A DNA stretch of 64,000 bases, taken from the NCBI GenBank assembly GCA_963676075.2, contig CAXXNZ010000015.1, forward strand, positions 62,001-126,000. Reading direction: 5' to 3'. How positions within the stretch are numbered: the first letter of the stretch is position 1; the number at the start of each line of letters is the position of its first letter. The position numbers and the translations under genes were made by a program. The notes beneath the pieces are model-generated. The model did no database searches. It was not told where the DNA came from and saw only the letters and a program-made list of their open reading frames with translations. Origin of the DNA: JAHJQZ01 sp963676075 (GTDB taxonomy: Bacteria > Pseudomonadota > Alphaproteobacteria > Rhizobiales > Devosiaceae). This document shows positions 8,471 through 16,691 of this stretch, one piece after another.

Positions 8471-9458
8471 ATGAAGATTCTGGTCATCGGCGCGGCAGGC
8501 ATGGTCGGTCGCAAATTCACCGATCATCTGGCAGGCAATCGCCAGACGCTGGGCGAGGGCATCGACGAGTTGATCGCCGCCGATATCACTGCTCCGGTGC
8601 GCAGCATCGATCCGGAGTGGATTTCCTGCGAGGCGCTGGATTTGACCGATTCCCATGCGGTTCGGGCAATAATTGCCCGGCGTCCGGACATGATCTTTCA
8701 CCTCGCTGCCATCGTCTCGGGCGAGGCAGAAGCCAATTTTGACAAGGGCTACCGCGTAAATCTTGATGGAACACGTTATCTCTTTGACGCGATCCGCGCC
8801 GAAGGGCAGGGGGCGCCCTACAGGCCTCGCCTGGTGTTTGCCTCCTCGATCGCCGTCTTCGGCGCGCCGTTCCCCGAGCACATCAGCGACGAGTTCTTCG
8901 AGACGCCGCTGACGAGCTACGGCACCCAGAAGGCCATATCCGAACTGCTGCTGTCCGATTACAGCCGCCGCGGCATTTTTGATGGCATCGGGCTGAGACT
9001 ACCGACGATCTGCATCCGTCCGGGCGCGCCGAACAAGGCGGCGTCGGGCTTTTTCTCCAGCATCCTGCGCGAGCCTCTGGCCGGCAAGGAAGCGGTGCTG
9101 CCGGTTGCCGAGGACGTGCGCCATTGGTTCGCCAGTCCGCGTTCGGCGGTCGGCTTCCTCGTTCATGCCGCCACACTCGATCTCGAAAGCGTCGGTCAGC
9201 GCCGCAACCTGTCGATGCCAGGGCTTTCGGCGACGGTCGGCGAGCAGATCGCTGCGCTGGAACGGGCTGCAGGTCCGCAAGCGGTCAAGCTCATAAGGCG
9301 CGAACCCGATGAAGCAATTGCTGAAATCGTTTTCTGGCTGGCCGCGCAATTTCGAAACAAACCGGGCGCAAAAGCTTGGCTTCAAAGCGGAATCGGATTT
9401 CGATCAGATCATACGCGTCCACATCGAGGACGAATTGAACGGCAAGGTGGGGCAATGA
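8471..9458 (+). pseudogene. denD: D-erythronate dehydrogenase-like epimerase with single-base frameshift
   Basis: NAD-dependent SDR/epimerase-type protein; the DenD family oxidises D-erythronate at C2. The N-terminus shows GAAGMVG (residues 7-13) and the catalytic region reads SSIAVFG followed by SYGTQKA, with Tyr and Lys present. The RRNLSMPGLSATVGEQI and IRREPDEAIAEIV segments are typical of DenD. At the TTTT run 9330-9333 the frame breaks. With three Ts the protein continues as SGWPRNFE and ends VHIEDELNGKVGQ at a TGA that overlaps the next ATG (ATGA), giving 328 residues. As written, the frame instead runs on into the SDR gene. The extra T is probably a sequence error, though a real mutation is possible. 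No erythronate or threonate kinase gene is nearby. Confidence 0.85.
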
Positions 9459-10219
9459 GCATCGCAAAAGGCGCAGTCGCATTGATAACCGGTGGCGGCA
9501 CCGGCGTCGGCAAGGCCATCTCCATGGCGCTGAGCGGCGCCGGTTACACGCTCGTCATCGCCGGACGGCGTCTTGAGGTGCTCCAGGACGCGGCGGACGA
9601 GATCAGCGCCAGTTCGGGCAATCCCGTTGCCGCGATTCACTGCGACGTCGGTTCGGCAGGCTCCGTGGCGGCGCTGTTCGACGAAGTCCGCAGCTCGTTC
9701 GGCCGGCTTGACCTGTTGGTCAACAATGCCGGCATGGGTGCGCCGCCGGTGCCGCTCGAGGAGATCACGCCGGCCCAGTGGGACAACGTCGTCGCCGCCA
9801 ATCTCACCGGCGCGTTCTATTGTACCCAGCAGGCATTTCGCCTGATGAAGGAGCAGCAACCGCGCGGCGGCCGCATCATCAACAACGGCTCGATCTCGGC
9901 GACGACGCCGCGGCCCAATTCCGCGCCGTACACCGCGACCAAGCACGCCATCACCGGCCTGACCAAATCGACCGCGCTCGACGGGCGTCCGTTCGACATC
10001 GCCTGCGGCCAGATCGATATCGGCAACGCCGGAACCGACATGACCGCGGGCATGGCCGCCGGCGTGCTGCAGGCCAATGGCACGACGGCGCCGGAACCGA
10101 CATTCGCCGTCAACGAGGTCGGCGACGCCGTGCTGCACATGGCAAGCCTGCCGCTGACGACCAATGTGCTGTTCATGACCATCATGGCGACCGCCATGCC
10201 ATTCGTTGGACGCGGCTAG
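9455..10219 (+). CDS. SDR-family oxidoreductase
   Basis: Classical short-chain dehydrogenase of 254 residues. It shows the cofactor motif GGGTGVGK (13-20), NNAG (90-93) and a catalytic Ser146-Tyr159-Lys163 triad (GSISATT, PYTATKHA). The Arg pair after the second strand (AGRRL, residues 37-38) suggests NADP preference, but this is inference. The ATG at 9455 overlaps the restored denD stop (ATGA), so the two probably form an operon for oxidation of a sugar acid or related compound. Substrate unknown. Confidence 0.88.
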   Translation: MSIAKGAVALITGGGTGVGKAISMALSGAGYTLVIAGRRLEVLQDAADEISASSGNPVAAIHCDVGSAGSVAALFDEVRSSFGRLDLLVNNAGMGAPPVPLEEITPAQWDNVVAANLTGAFYCTQQAFRLMKEQQPRGGRIINNGSISATTPRPNSAPYTATKHAITGLTKSTALDGRPFDIACGQIDIGNAGTDMTAGMAAGVLQANGTTAPEPTFAVNEVGDAVLHMASLPLTTNVLFMTIMATAMPFVGRG

Positions 10220-10321
10220 GTTTTCTGCCAGCATAACGATTGGTCGACGCGGGGCGTCCAGTCTGTGCCGAGCCGAACTCCCGGCATTGTCTGGGTGTGC
10301 CGGTATCAAGAATGTGCCGTC

Positions 10322-10338
10322 TTGCACGATACGTGCAA
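10322..10338. promoter_or_regulatory. Palindromic operator candidate upstream of FMN reductase
   Basis: TTGCACG-ATA-CGTGCAA is a perfect 7-bp inverted repeat with a 3-bp centre. It sits in the 257-bp spacer between the SDR gene and the FMN reductase, about 140 bp before the latter's ATG. Its size fits a dimeric repressor site. No regulator gene lies beside it, so the binding protein is unknown. I see nothing else notable in 10220-10476. Confidence 0.5.
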
Positions 10339-10476
10339 CGCGCTAATACCTGTACGGCATCCCGCTCAGGCCAATGTCTGCGCAGGATACGCCGAACATA
10401 TGCGGAGCTACGCTTCAAGAAAGGCCAGAGGCCGTCCACATTTTCCGTTTGCCTGTCAGAAGGATTTCCCATCGCA

Positions 10477-11052
10477 ATGGCGCTTACTCTCAAGATCATC
10501 ATCGGCAGCACGCGCCCGGGGCGCGTTGGACCAACCATTGCAAAGTGGGTCGAAGACGTTGCACGACAGCACGCCAAATTCGATGTCGAGGTGGTTGATC
10601 TCGCAGATATCAATCTGCCGCTTCTGGATGAAGCAGCGCATCCCGCCAAGCAGAGCTATGAGCACCAGCACACCAAGGACTGGAGCCGGATCATTTCATC
10701 TGCCGATGCCCTTGTCTTCGTGACGCCCGAATACAACTATTTTGCCCCTGCAACGCTAGTGAACGCGATCCAGAGCCTGTTGAAGGAGTGGGCCTACAGG
10801 CCGGCCGGCGTCGTCAGCTACGGCGGCATTTCCGGTGGTCTGCGGTCCGCGCAAGAGCTCCGTCAGCTTCTCGGCAACGTCAACGTTCATGCCATACCTC
10901 AAGTCGTACCCGTGCCGATGTTCTCGCAGCATATCGGCGAAGACGGCGTGTTCCGTGGAACCGACATCATGCAGGCCGGGCTCGTCGGTCAGCTGGACGA
11001 ACTGCTCAAGTGGGCCACTGCGTTGAAAACGCTTCGGCCGGCCGAGGCATAA
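10477..11052 (+). CDS. NAD(P)H-dependent FMN reductase
   Basis: A 191-residue flavodoxin-fold reductase of the NADPH-dependent FMN reductase (SsuE/ChrR/azoreductase-like) family. The FMN phosphate loop IIGSTRPGRVG lies at about residues 6-16 and the isoalloxazine-binding PEYNYFAPATLVNAI motif near residue 88. GGISGGLRSAQELRQLL is also typical. The frame is open far upstream, but the ATG at 10477 follows an AGGA ribosome site at 10461 and matches the family N-terminus. Such enzymes supply reduced flavin or reduce quinones and xenobiotics. The palindrome upstream suggests inducible expression. Confidence 0.88.
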   Translation: MALTLKIIIGSTRPGRVGPTIAKWVEDVARQHAKFDVEVVDLADINLPLLDEAAHPAKQSYEHQHTKDWSRIISSADALVFVTPEYNYFAPATLVNAIQSLLKEWAYRPAGVVSYGGISGGLRSAQELRQLLGNVNVHAIPQVVPVPMFSQHIGEDGVFRGTDIMQAGLVGQLDELLKWATALKTLRPAEA

Positions 11053-11165
11053 ACGGCAGGATATCCGGACGGAGCGCATGTGGCGTCGCGGACCCGACAG
11101 TACCTCGCGGGGCGGCGAACCGCCGTCCTCGATCGATGCGGCCAGGCGATCGGTCCGGATCTGTT

Positions 11166-11316
11166 TCAGCGCGGCATGACCGGGTCGGACCGGGCGTTTG
11201 CCTTTTCCTTGATGCGCCGCTCGGTGCGGATCTGAGAGAAGTGCGGCGACGGTTATAGCCGCCGCAAGCGCGACAAAGCCCGAAAACCGGGCTTTCTTCA
11301 GATCAGCAAGTTCCAT
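11166..11316 (-). pseudogene. Possible small one-TM protein, frame-broken
   Basis: From the ATG at 11316 the minus strand encodes MELADLKKARFSG followed by a hydrophobic segment (FVALAAAITVAALL). The frame then degenerates, while a shift by one base gives a more coding-like basic tail (SQIRTERRIKEKANARS) ending VMPR at TGA 11166. Restored, it would be a ~49-residue membrane protein with a positively charged tail. The start lies inside an AT-rich palindrome and no clear ribosome site is seen. It may equally be non-coding. I do not recognise a family. Confidence 0.25.
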
Positions 11317-11329
11317 AATATATATTATG
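11314..11329. promoter_or_regulatory. Perfect 16-bp AT-rich palindrome
   Basis: CATAATATATATTATG is a perfect palindrome in the spacer between the FMN reductase and the nucleotidyltransferase. It could be an operator or simply part of a promoter with TATAAT-like sequence. Otherwise 11053-11560 holds only the doubtful small frame described separately. Confidence 0.4.
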
Positions 11330-11560
11330 CGAATTAGATTGCAAGGGTGACGCACCATGCCGTCGCGCTGCTCTGCACCCCGATCATCCCCCCGCGCACA
11401 CGCCCTATCGGGTTGAGACCGTGTCTCAGTCGCACATTCCCGCAGCGCGGCGCCTCGCCAATTGGCCGCGGCGTTTCGGGCTGGACGCTTTGCCGTCGGC
11501 CACTAATCTCTGCCAGGTCACCAAGGCAACCGAATCCGCACATCATCAAAGTCAGTACCC

Positions 11561-12340
11561 ATGCACCAGCATCACCGCGAAACCCTCGATAGAATCGCCA
11601 AACGCTATGCCGACGACCAGGACGTGCTCGGCGTGCTTCTGGTCGGCTCGATCGCCCACGGCTTCGAGAAAGCCAATTCCGACGTCGACATCATGCTGGT
11701 CCTGCCTGATGAGTCCTTTGCGGCGCGCGAACGTGACGGCACGCTGACTTTTCTCGACCTCGAAAGCGCCAAATATGACGGCGGCTATGTCGACATCAAA
11801 TGCACGAGTTTCGGCCAGATGGAGCGCGTGCGCGATCACGGCAGCGAGCCGGCGCGGTTCGCCTTTGAAGGCGCCGTTCCCGTCGTGGCGCGCGACGACA
11901 GGCTCGGCAAACTGGTCGCCGAAATAGCGCGATATCCGGTTGAAAACAAACAGGAAAACATCAAGCGCTTTTTTGCCCAGCTGCAGGCTTGGGCCTGGTA
12001 CAGCGGCGAAGCGCTCAAGCATGACAACGCTTATCTGCTTTCCACATCGGTCAACAATATCATCCTGTTCGGCGGCCGGATGATCCTGGCCGAGAACGAG
12101 GTTCTTTATCCCTACCACAAGTGGTTTCTGCGCGTTCTCGACGGCGTTAATGACAAGCCGGACGGGTTGATGGCGCTGATCGACACCTTGCTGGCAAAGC
12201 CGCAAGCGGATGACATAAAACGCTATTTCGAGTTGGTGTCCGATTTCCGGCCCTGGCCAACCGCAAGCTGGGCTAACCAGTTCATCGCCGACAGCGAGAT
12301 GAACTGGACGACCGGTCACACACCGGTCGCCGATCTCTAG
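11561..12340 (+). CDS. Nucleotidyltransferase-domain protein (Pol beta superfamily)
   Basis: A 259-residue protein whose N-terminus carries the nucleotidyltransferase signature GSIAHGFEKANSDVDIML: Gly29-Ser30 and the metal-binding Asp41/Asp43. The remainder is helical and resembles C-terminal domains of aminoglycoside nucleotidyltransferase-like proteins. Homologues act on small molecules or belong to MNT-type systems, but no HEPN partner gene is adjacent. The substrate is unknown and a resistance role should not be assumed. It stands alone, after a 508-bp region with little else in it. Confidence 0.75.
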   Translation: MHQHHRETLDRIAKRYADDQDVLGVLLVGSIAHGFEKANSDVDIMLVLPDESFAARERDGTLTFLDLESAKYDGGYVDIKCTSFGQMERVRDHGSEPARFAFEGAVPVVARDDRLGKLVAEIARYPVENKQENIKRFFAQLQAWAWYSGEALKHDNAYLLSTSVNNIILFGGRMILAENEVLYPYHKWFLRVLDGVNDKPDGLMALIDTLLAKPQADDIKRYFELVSDFRPWPTASWANQFIADSEMNWTTGHTPVADL

Positions 12341-12392
12341 CGGCCCCCGGTACTTCCGGCATCGCGAAAAGCTGACTGCAAAACCCTTGGTT

Positions 12393-12410
12393 GCATCGCT
12401 CAGGCGATGC
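12393..12410. other. Small perfect hairpin
   Basis: GCATCGC (12393-12399) and GCGATGC (12404-12410) form a 7-bp stem with a TCAG loop, 52 bp after the nucleotidyltransferase stop. No T-run follows on either strand, so it is at best a weak or factor-dependent terminator, or a leader stem for the next gene. Confidence 0.35.
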
Positions 12411-12473
12411 CATACGTGCTATGGCGGGCGCCGGTTACCGTGCCTCCCGCCTGACCCCCCGGACTGTGATCCC

Positions 12474-13448
12474 ATGATGCTGCATGCCTTCGACGAAGAA
12501 ACGATCGGTGAAAAATGGCGGGCCCGCTTTGCTGAAACCTGGCCGCGCTATCGCGGCTGGTATCTCTCCGAGGGACTGGACGCGCGCCCGACGCCTGAGC
12601 AGTGCCGCAAGCGGCTTGCCGAGACCATGCCGGAGTTGGTGCCGGTCTATGATCGCGCCTGCGAGCTTGTCGGACCGGACGAGGTGGCGCACCGCGCCCT
12701 CGCCCTTTACAACACGCCGCCGGTCATCGCTGGCTGCAGCGTTGCCGTCGCCCCCGGTGACGAGCCCGTGCTGGTGCGCAACTACGATTTCGATCCCGAT
12801 TTCTTCGAGGGCACGATCTGCCGCACCCGCTGGACTGGCAGCCACACTGTGCTGGCGACCGCAGAAGGCTGGCTGGGCGCCCTCGACGGCGTCAATTCGG
12901 CGGGCCTTTGTGCGGCGCTGACCTTTGGCGGGCGATTGGCCACTGGCCCGGACGGGTTCGTCACCGCCCTGCTCGTCCGCTATGTGCTCGAAACCTGCGC
13001 CAATGTTGCCGAGGCCACCAGGGCTCTGGCCCGCCTGCCCGTCCAGATGGTCAACAACGTCATCCTGCTCGATGCCTCGGGCGATCATGCCGTCGTCTAT
13101 TTGTCGCCCGACCGCGAGGCCGAAATCCGCAAGGCTCCGGTGTGCACCAATCACCAGTTGGCGCTCGAATGGCCGCAGGGCAATCGCTTCTCGCAAACCG
13201 CCGAGCGCGCCGCGCATCTTGCGGCGCTGCGGCACGCCGAAATTGGCCTCGACACCTTTGTCGATGCCTTTTTCGCGCCGCCGCTCTATCGAACCGACTA
13301 TGCCGAAGGGCTCGGCACGCTCTATACCGCCGTCATCCGCCCCGCTTCGGGCCAAATCGACTATCTCTGGCCCGATGCCGCGCCCTGGCGTCAGTCCCTC
13401 GCCGCCTTCGACGAGGGCGAGCGCCCGCTGCCCATCAAGCTCACGTGA
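12474..13448 (+). CDS. C45-type peptidase / acyl-CoA:6-APA acyltransferase-like protein
   Basis: A 324-residue protein resembling the Ntn-hydrolase group of acyl-CoA:6-aminopenicillanate acyltransferases (peptidase family C45). The likely nucleophile is Cys88 (AGCSVAVAPG), followed by the conserved VLVRNYDFDP stretch. In this family the precursor self-cleaves just before the Cys. LDGVNSAGLCAALTFGG and VCTNHQLALEWPQ also match. No signal peptide is visible. ATG at 12474 or 12477 is preferred over the longer open frame. The stop overlaps a possible GTG of the next gene. The natural substrate is unknown: an amide hydrolase or N-acyltransferase. Confidence 0.75.
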   Translation: MMLHAFDEETIGEKWRARFAETWPRYRGWYLSEGLDARPTPEQCRKRLAETMPELVPVYDRACELVGPDEVAHRALALYNTPPVIAGCSVAVAPGDEPVLVRNYDFDPDFFEGTICRTRWTGSHTVLATAEGWLGALDGVNSAGLCAALTFGGRLATGPDGFVTALLVRYVLETCANVAEATRALARLPVQMVNNVILLDASGDHAVVYLSPDREAEIRKAPVCTNHQLALEWPQGNRFSQTAERAAHLAALRHAEIGLDTFVDAFFAPPLYRTDYAEGLGTLYTAVIRPASGQIDYLWPDAAPWRQSLAAFDEGERPLPIKLT

Positions 13449-13459
13449 GCCAGTCCTTA

Positions 13460-14452
13460 ATGTCCGCACCCGCCAGAAAGCCCCAGATCGAAACCGCGCC
13501 CGGGTTTCCCGAGCGCATCACGCCGGCGATGCGCGCGCTGATCACCGCGCCCGACGATCCGGTCGGCCGTCAGTTCGTCGCCGACCCGCGCGAAAGTCAT
13601 ATCCTGGCCTCTGAACTGGCCGATCCGATCGCCGACGGTCCCCATTCCCCGGTCAAGGGCATCGTCCACCGCTATCCGGACCGCGTGCTGTTCAAGCTGA
13701 CCGCGACATGCACCGTCCATTGCCGCTTCTGTTTCCGCAAGGAGATGATCGGACCGCTCTCGGAGGACAATCTGACGGCGGACGAGCGTGCGGCTGCGCT
13801 CGATTACATACGTCAGAACAAGGGGATATGGGAGGTCGTCATCAGCGGCGGCGACCCGCTGGCCCTCTCTCCACGCCGCCTTGCCGAGGTGATGGCGGCG
13901 CTCGACGCCATCGAGCATGTGGAGGTCGTGCGCTTCCATTCGCGCGTGCCTGCTGTCAGTCCCGAGCGCGTCACCGATGAGTTCATCGCCGCGCTGACGG
14001 CAACGCAAAAAACCGTTTACATCGCCATCCACACCAATGCCGCCGAGGAACATGGCGCAGAGATGCGCGCTGCTTGCGACAGGTTGCGCCGCGCCGGACT
14101 GGTGCTTCTTGGCCAGACGGTGCTGTTGCGCGGCGTCAACGACACGCACGACACGTTGGCCGCGCTGATGCGCTCCTGCGTGCGGCTCGGCATCAAGCCC
14201 TATTACCTGCACCTGCTCGACCGGGCCAAGGGCACCAGCCATTTCAAGGTGCCGCTCGATGAGGCCGTGTCGCTCGTGTCCGGATTGCGCGGGCATCTGT
14301 CCGGCCTCTGCCAGCCGCAACTCATGCTCGACCTGCCGGGCGGTTTCGGCAAGGTGCCCGTGCCGGTTTCCGATGTTGTGGCGCGCGGCGGCGGGCGGTA
14401 TGACGTGACCGACTTCAACGGGCAGACTCACCTTTACCGGGACGAAATCTGA
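13460..14452 (+). CDS. KamA/EpmB-like radical SAM protein (lysine 2,3-aminomutase family)
   Basis: Radical-SAM protein of 330 residues with the iron-sulfur motif at Cys84, Cys88, Cys91 (CTVHCRFCFRKE). PLP-type features include the ISGGDPLAL segment and a C-terminal PGGFGK whose Lys298 matches the PLP lysine of aminomutases. The length is that of the short EpmB-type proteins that isomerise lysine for elongation factor P modification, not the longer catabolic KamA. A GTG at 13445 overlapping the upstream stop is an alternative start. epmA and efp are not in the window, so an EF-P role is inference. Confidence 0.82.
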   Translation: MSAPARKPQIETAPGFPERITPAMRALITAPDDPVGRQFVADPRESHILASELADPIADGPHSPVKGIVHRYPDRVLFKLTATCTVHCRFCFRKEMIGPLSEDNLTADERAAALDYIRQNKGIWEVVISGGDPLALSPRRLAEVMAALDAIEHVEVVRFHSRVPAVSPERVTDEFIAALTATQKTVYIAIHTNAAEEHGAEMRAACDRLRRAGLVLLGQTVLLRGVNDTHDTLAALMRSCVRLGIKPYYLHLLDRAKGTSHFKVPLDEAVSLVSGLRGHLSGLCQPQLMLDLPGGFGKVPVPVSDVVARGGGRYDVTDFNGQTHLYRDEI

Positions 14453-14500
14453 CGCCGGTTTCGTGCCGTTCCCCAACTTCTAGCGGATCGGAGATTGGCC

Positions 14501-15319
14501 ATGCAGCCCTCGCGCGACATTTCGCGGCTTCTCGAAATCATGGCGGCGCTGCGCAATCCGGATGGCGGCTGTCCCTGGGATCTCGAACAGGACTTCTCCA
14601 CCATCAAGCACTACACGATCGAGGAGGCCTATGAGGTGGCCGACGCGATCGAGCGCGAGGATTACGATCATCTGCGCGAGGAATTGGGCGATCTGCTGCT
14701 GCAGTCGGTCTTTCACGCCCAGATGGCGAGCGAGCGCCAGCTGTTCGATTTCGGCGACGTCGTCGAGGCCATCACCACCAAGATGATCCGCCGCCATCCC
14801 CACGTGTTCGGCGATATTGCCGCCGGTACGGTGGGCGAAGCCAATGTGCGCTGGGAAGAGATCAAGGCCGCGGAGCGCGCCGGCAAGGCCAGCGCCAAGA
14901 CCGACGACACGCCGCCCTCCCTCCTCGATGATGTGCCGCGCGCCCTGCCCGCCCTGTCGCGCGCCGAAAAGCTCGATAAGCGCGCCGCCCGCGCCGGCTT
15001 CGACTGGCCCGATGTCGACGCGGTCATCGCCAAGGTGCGCGAGGAGGTCGACGAAGTGCAGGAAGCGGCCCAGTCCGGCGACCGCAAGCGCACCGAAGAG
15101 GAACTTGGCGACGTGCTGTTCGCCGTGGCCAGCCTTGCCCGGCACCTCGGCATCGAACCTGAAGCGGCCCTGACCGCCGCCAATCTCAAGTTCACCCGGC
15201 GTTTCCATCACGTCGAGGCGCGATGCCGCGAAGAAGGTCTAGCAGTCTCCGAAGCGGGCATGGATAGGCTCGATGGCTTCTGGAACGAGATCCGGGCGCG
15301 GGACAAGGCAGCGGAATAG
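14501..15319 (+). CDS. mazG: Nucleoside triphosphate pyrophosphohydrolase MazG
   Basis: House-cleaning pyrophosphatase that hydrolyses NTPs, especially non-canonical ones, to NMP and PPi. The 272-residue protein has the two tandem MazG domains of the E. coli type. The first has CPWDLEQDFSTIKHYTIEEAYEVADAI and EELGDLLLQSVFHAQ; the second has KVREEVDEVQEA and EELGDVLFAVASLARHLG. The metal-binding ExxE and ExxD residues are present in both. ATG at 14501 follows a GGAG site. It is convergent with hflX, with only 12 bp between stops, and no terminator is visible there. Confidence 0.94.
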   Translation: MQPSRDISRLLEIMAALRNPDGGCPWDLEQDFSTIKHYTIEEAYEVADAIEREDYDHLREELGDLLLQSVFHAQMASERQLFDFGDVVEAITTKMIRRHPHVFGDIAAGTVGEANVRWEEIKAAERAGKASAKTDDTPPSLLDDVPRALPALSRAEKLDKRAARAGFDWPDVDAVIAKVREEVDEVQEAAQSGDRKRTEEELGDVLFAVASLARHLGIEPEAALTAANLKFTRRFHHVEARCREEGLAVSEAGMDRLDGFWNEIRARDKAAE

Positions 15320-15331
15320 CGCTGCGTGCTG

Positions 15332-16597
15332 CTATTGCGTTTCCGGTGATCTCAGGAAGGCGCGATAGCGGCGGAAAAAGCCGGAACGATGCGCCGGTTC
15401 GACACGGACCAGGAAATAGGTGCCATCCATGTCCGCCTCATGCCGTTCGAGAATCTCGGTCTGGTCGTAAAGCCAGCCGAGTTCACCGCTCTTGTCATGC
15501 GGTAGCTTGAGGGCGAATTCCTCGGTGCGGGCCGCCAGCGCCGTCTCGATTGCTGCAAGCAGGGCATCGGTCCCCTCGCCCGTCACGGCCGAAACCGGGA
15601 CGCTGGCGAAAACCTTGCCAGCCGGCACGACGCCGCCTTCCGTGCCCTGCGGCAACAGATCGGTTTTGTTCCATGCCTCGATGATTGGAACGGCATCTCC
15701 GGACATGCCGAGCTCAGACAGTACCGTCAGCACGTCCTCGGCCTGGGCAGCATGATCGGGGTTGGCGACATCGCGCACATGAAGGATCACGTCGGCGCCG
15801 ATCACCTCTTCCAGCGTGGCGCGGAAGGCAGCGACAAGATCATGTGGCAGATCGGCGATGAACCCGACCGTGTCGGACAGCATGACATCGCGGCCGTGTG
15901 GCAGCTTTGCCTTGCGCACAGTGGTGTCGAGTGTCGCGAACAGCAGGTCCTTGCTCATCACGCCGGCGCCGGTTAGGTGGTTGAACAGCGTCGATTTGCC
16001 GGCATTGGTATATCCAACGATGGCGACGAACGGGAATGGTGCTTCCCGGCGTGGCTTGCGCTGCAGGGCGCGGGTGCGTCGCACCTTGTCGATGCGTGTT
16101 TCCAGGAGCTTGATTCGCTCTTGCAAGTTGCGCCGGTCGCTTTCGATCTGGGTTTCGCCCGGACCACCGAGAAAACCGCCGCCGCCGCGCTGGCGTTCGA
16201 GGTGGGTCCAGGAACGCACCAGCCGGCTCTTCTGGTAGTTGAGATGGGCCAGTTCGACCTGAAGCACGCCTTCCCGCGTCGAGGCGCGGTCGCCGAAAAT
16301 CTCGAGAATCAAACCGGTGCGGTCGAGCACTTTGGCGCCGGTCGCGCGCTCGAGATTGCGCTGCTGGATCGGTGACAGCTGGGCGTCGACGAGCAGCAGG
16401 TCGATCTCTTCGGCCTTGATGCGTTCGGCCAGCGTTTCGACGCTACCACCTCCGATATAGGTTGCCGGACGGATGGTTTTCAGCCTGACCCCTTCGGTAA
16501 AGACGAGATCGATCGGGATGGCTTCGCACAGCCCCTCGAACTCGGCCCGCCGCGCCGAAAACGCGCGCAAGGACTTGCCGCCGACGTCCACCGACAC
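15332..16597 (-). CDS. hflX: GTPase HflX
   Basis: Ribosome-associated GTPase involved in splitting stalled ribosomes. The 421-residue product shows the HflX N-terminal domain (ATYIGGGSVETLAERI, DAQLSPIQQRNLE), the Gly-rich GGGGFLGGPGETQIESDRR linker, and a G domain with GYTNAGKSTLFN (G1), DTVGFI (G3) and NKTD (G4). The start is uncertain. GTG at 16597 is used, but the frame stays open upstream to inside hfq with no ATG, GTG or TTG, and the first beta-strand appears to begin just before this GTG (RAVAVSVDV). The hfq-hflX order is conserved. Confidence 0.9.
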   Translation of the reverse strand: MSVDVGGKSLRAFSARRAEFEGLCEAIPIDLVFTEGVRLKTIRPATYIGGGSVETLAERIKAEEIDLLLVDAQLSPIQQRNLERATGAKVLDRTGLILEIFGDRASTREGVLQVELAHLNYQKSRLVRSWTHLERQRGGGGFLGGPGETQIESDRRNLQERIKLLETRIDKVRRTRALQRKPRREAPFPFVAIVGYTNAGKSTLFNHLTGAGVMSKDLLFATLDTTVRKAKLPHGRDVMLSDTVGFIADLPHDLVAAFRATLEEVIGADVILHVRDVANPDHAAQAEDVLTVLSELGMSGDAVPIIEAWNKTDLLPQGTEGGVVPAGKVFASVPVSAVTGEGTDALLAAIETALAARTEEFALKLPHDKSGELGWLYDQTEILERHEADMDGTYFLVRVEPAHRSGFFRRYRAFLRSPETQ

Positions 16598-16691
16598 GGC
16601 AACAGCTCTTGGCCGCGGCGCACGGGTCGCGGCTTCATCGTGAAGGTCATGCGGCGCCGGACTGCCCTCGCCCGGCTCGGCCGCTTTGCGA

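Noticed and set aside
8405..10219. Single 604-codon bifunctional epimerase-SDR gene
   Set aside because: The middle 42 codons do not resemble either family, while a one-base correction gives the exact DenD C-terminus and an ATGA junction. Treated as two genes with an indel.
11561..12340. HEPN-MNT toxin-antitoxin or antibiotic resistance cassette
   Set aside because: No HEPN gene, integron site or mobile element is next to the nucleotidyltransferase.
14501..15319. MazG as part of a mazEF or phage-defence locus
   Set aside because: It has the two-domain housekeeping architecture and conserved chromosomal neighbours; no toxin or defence genes nearby.
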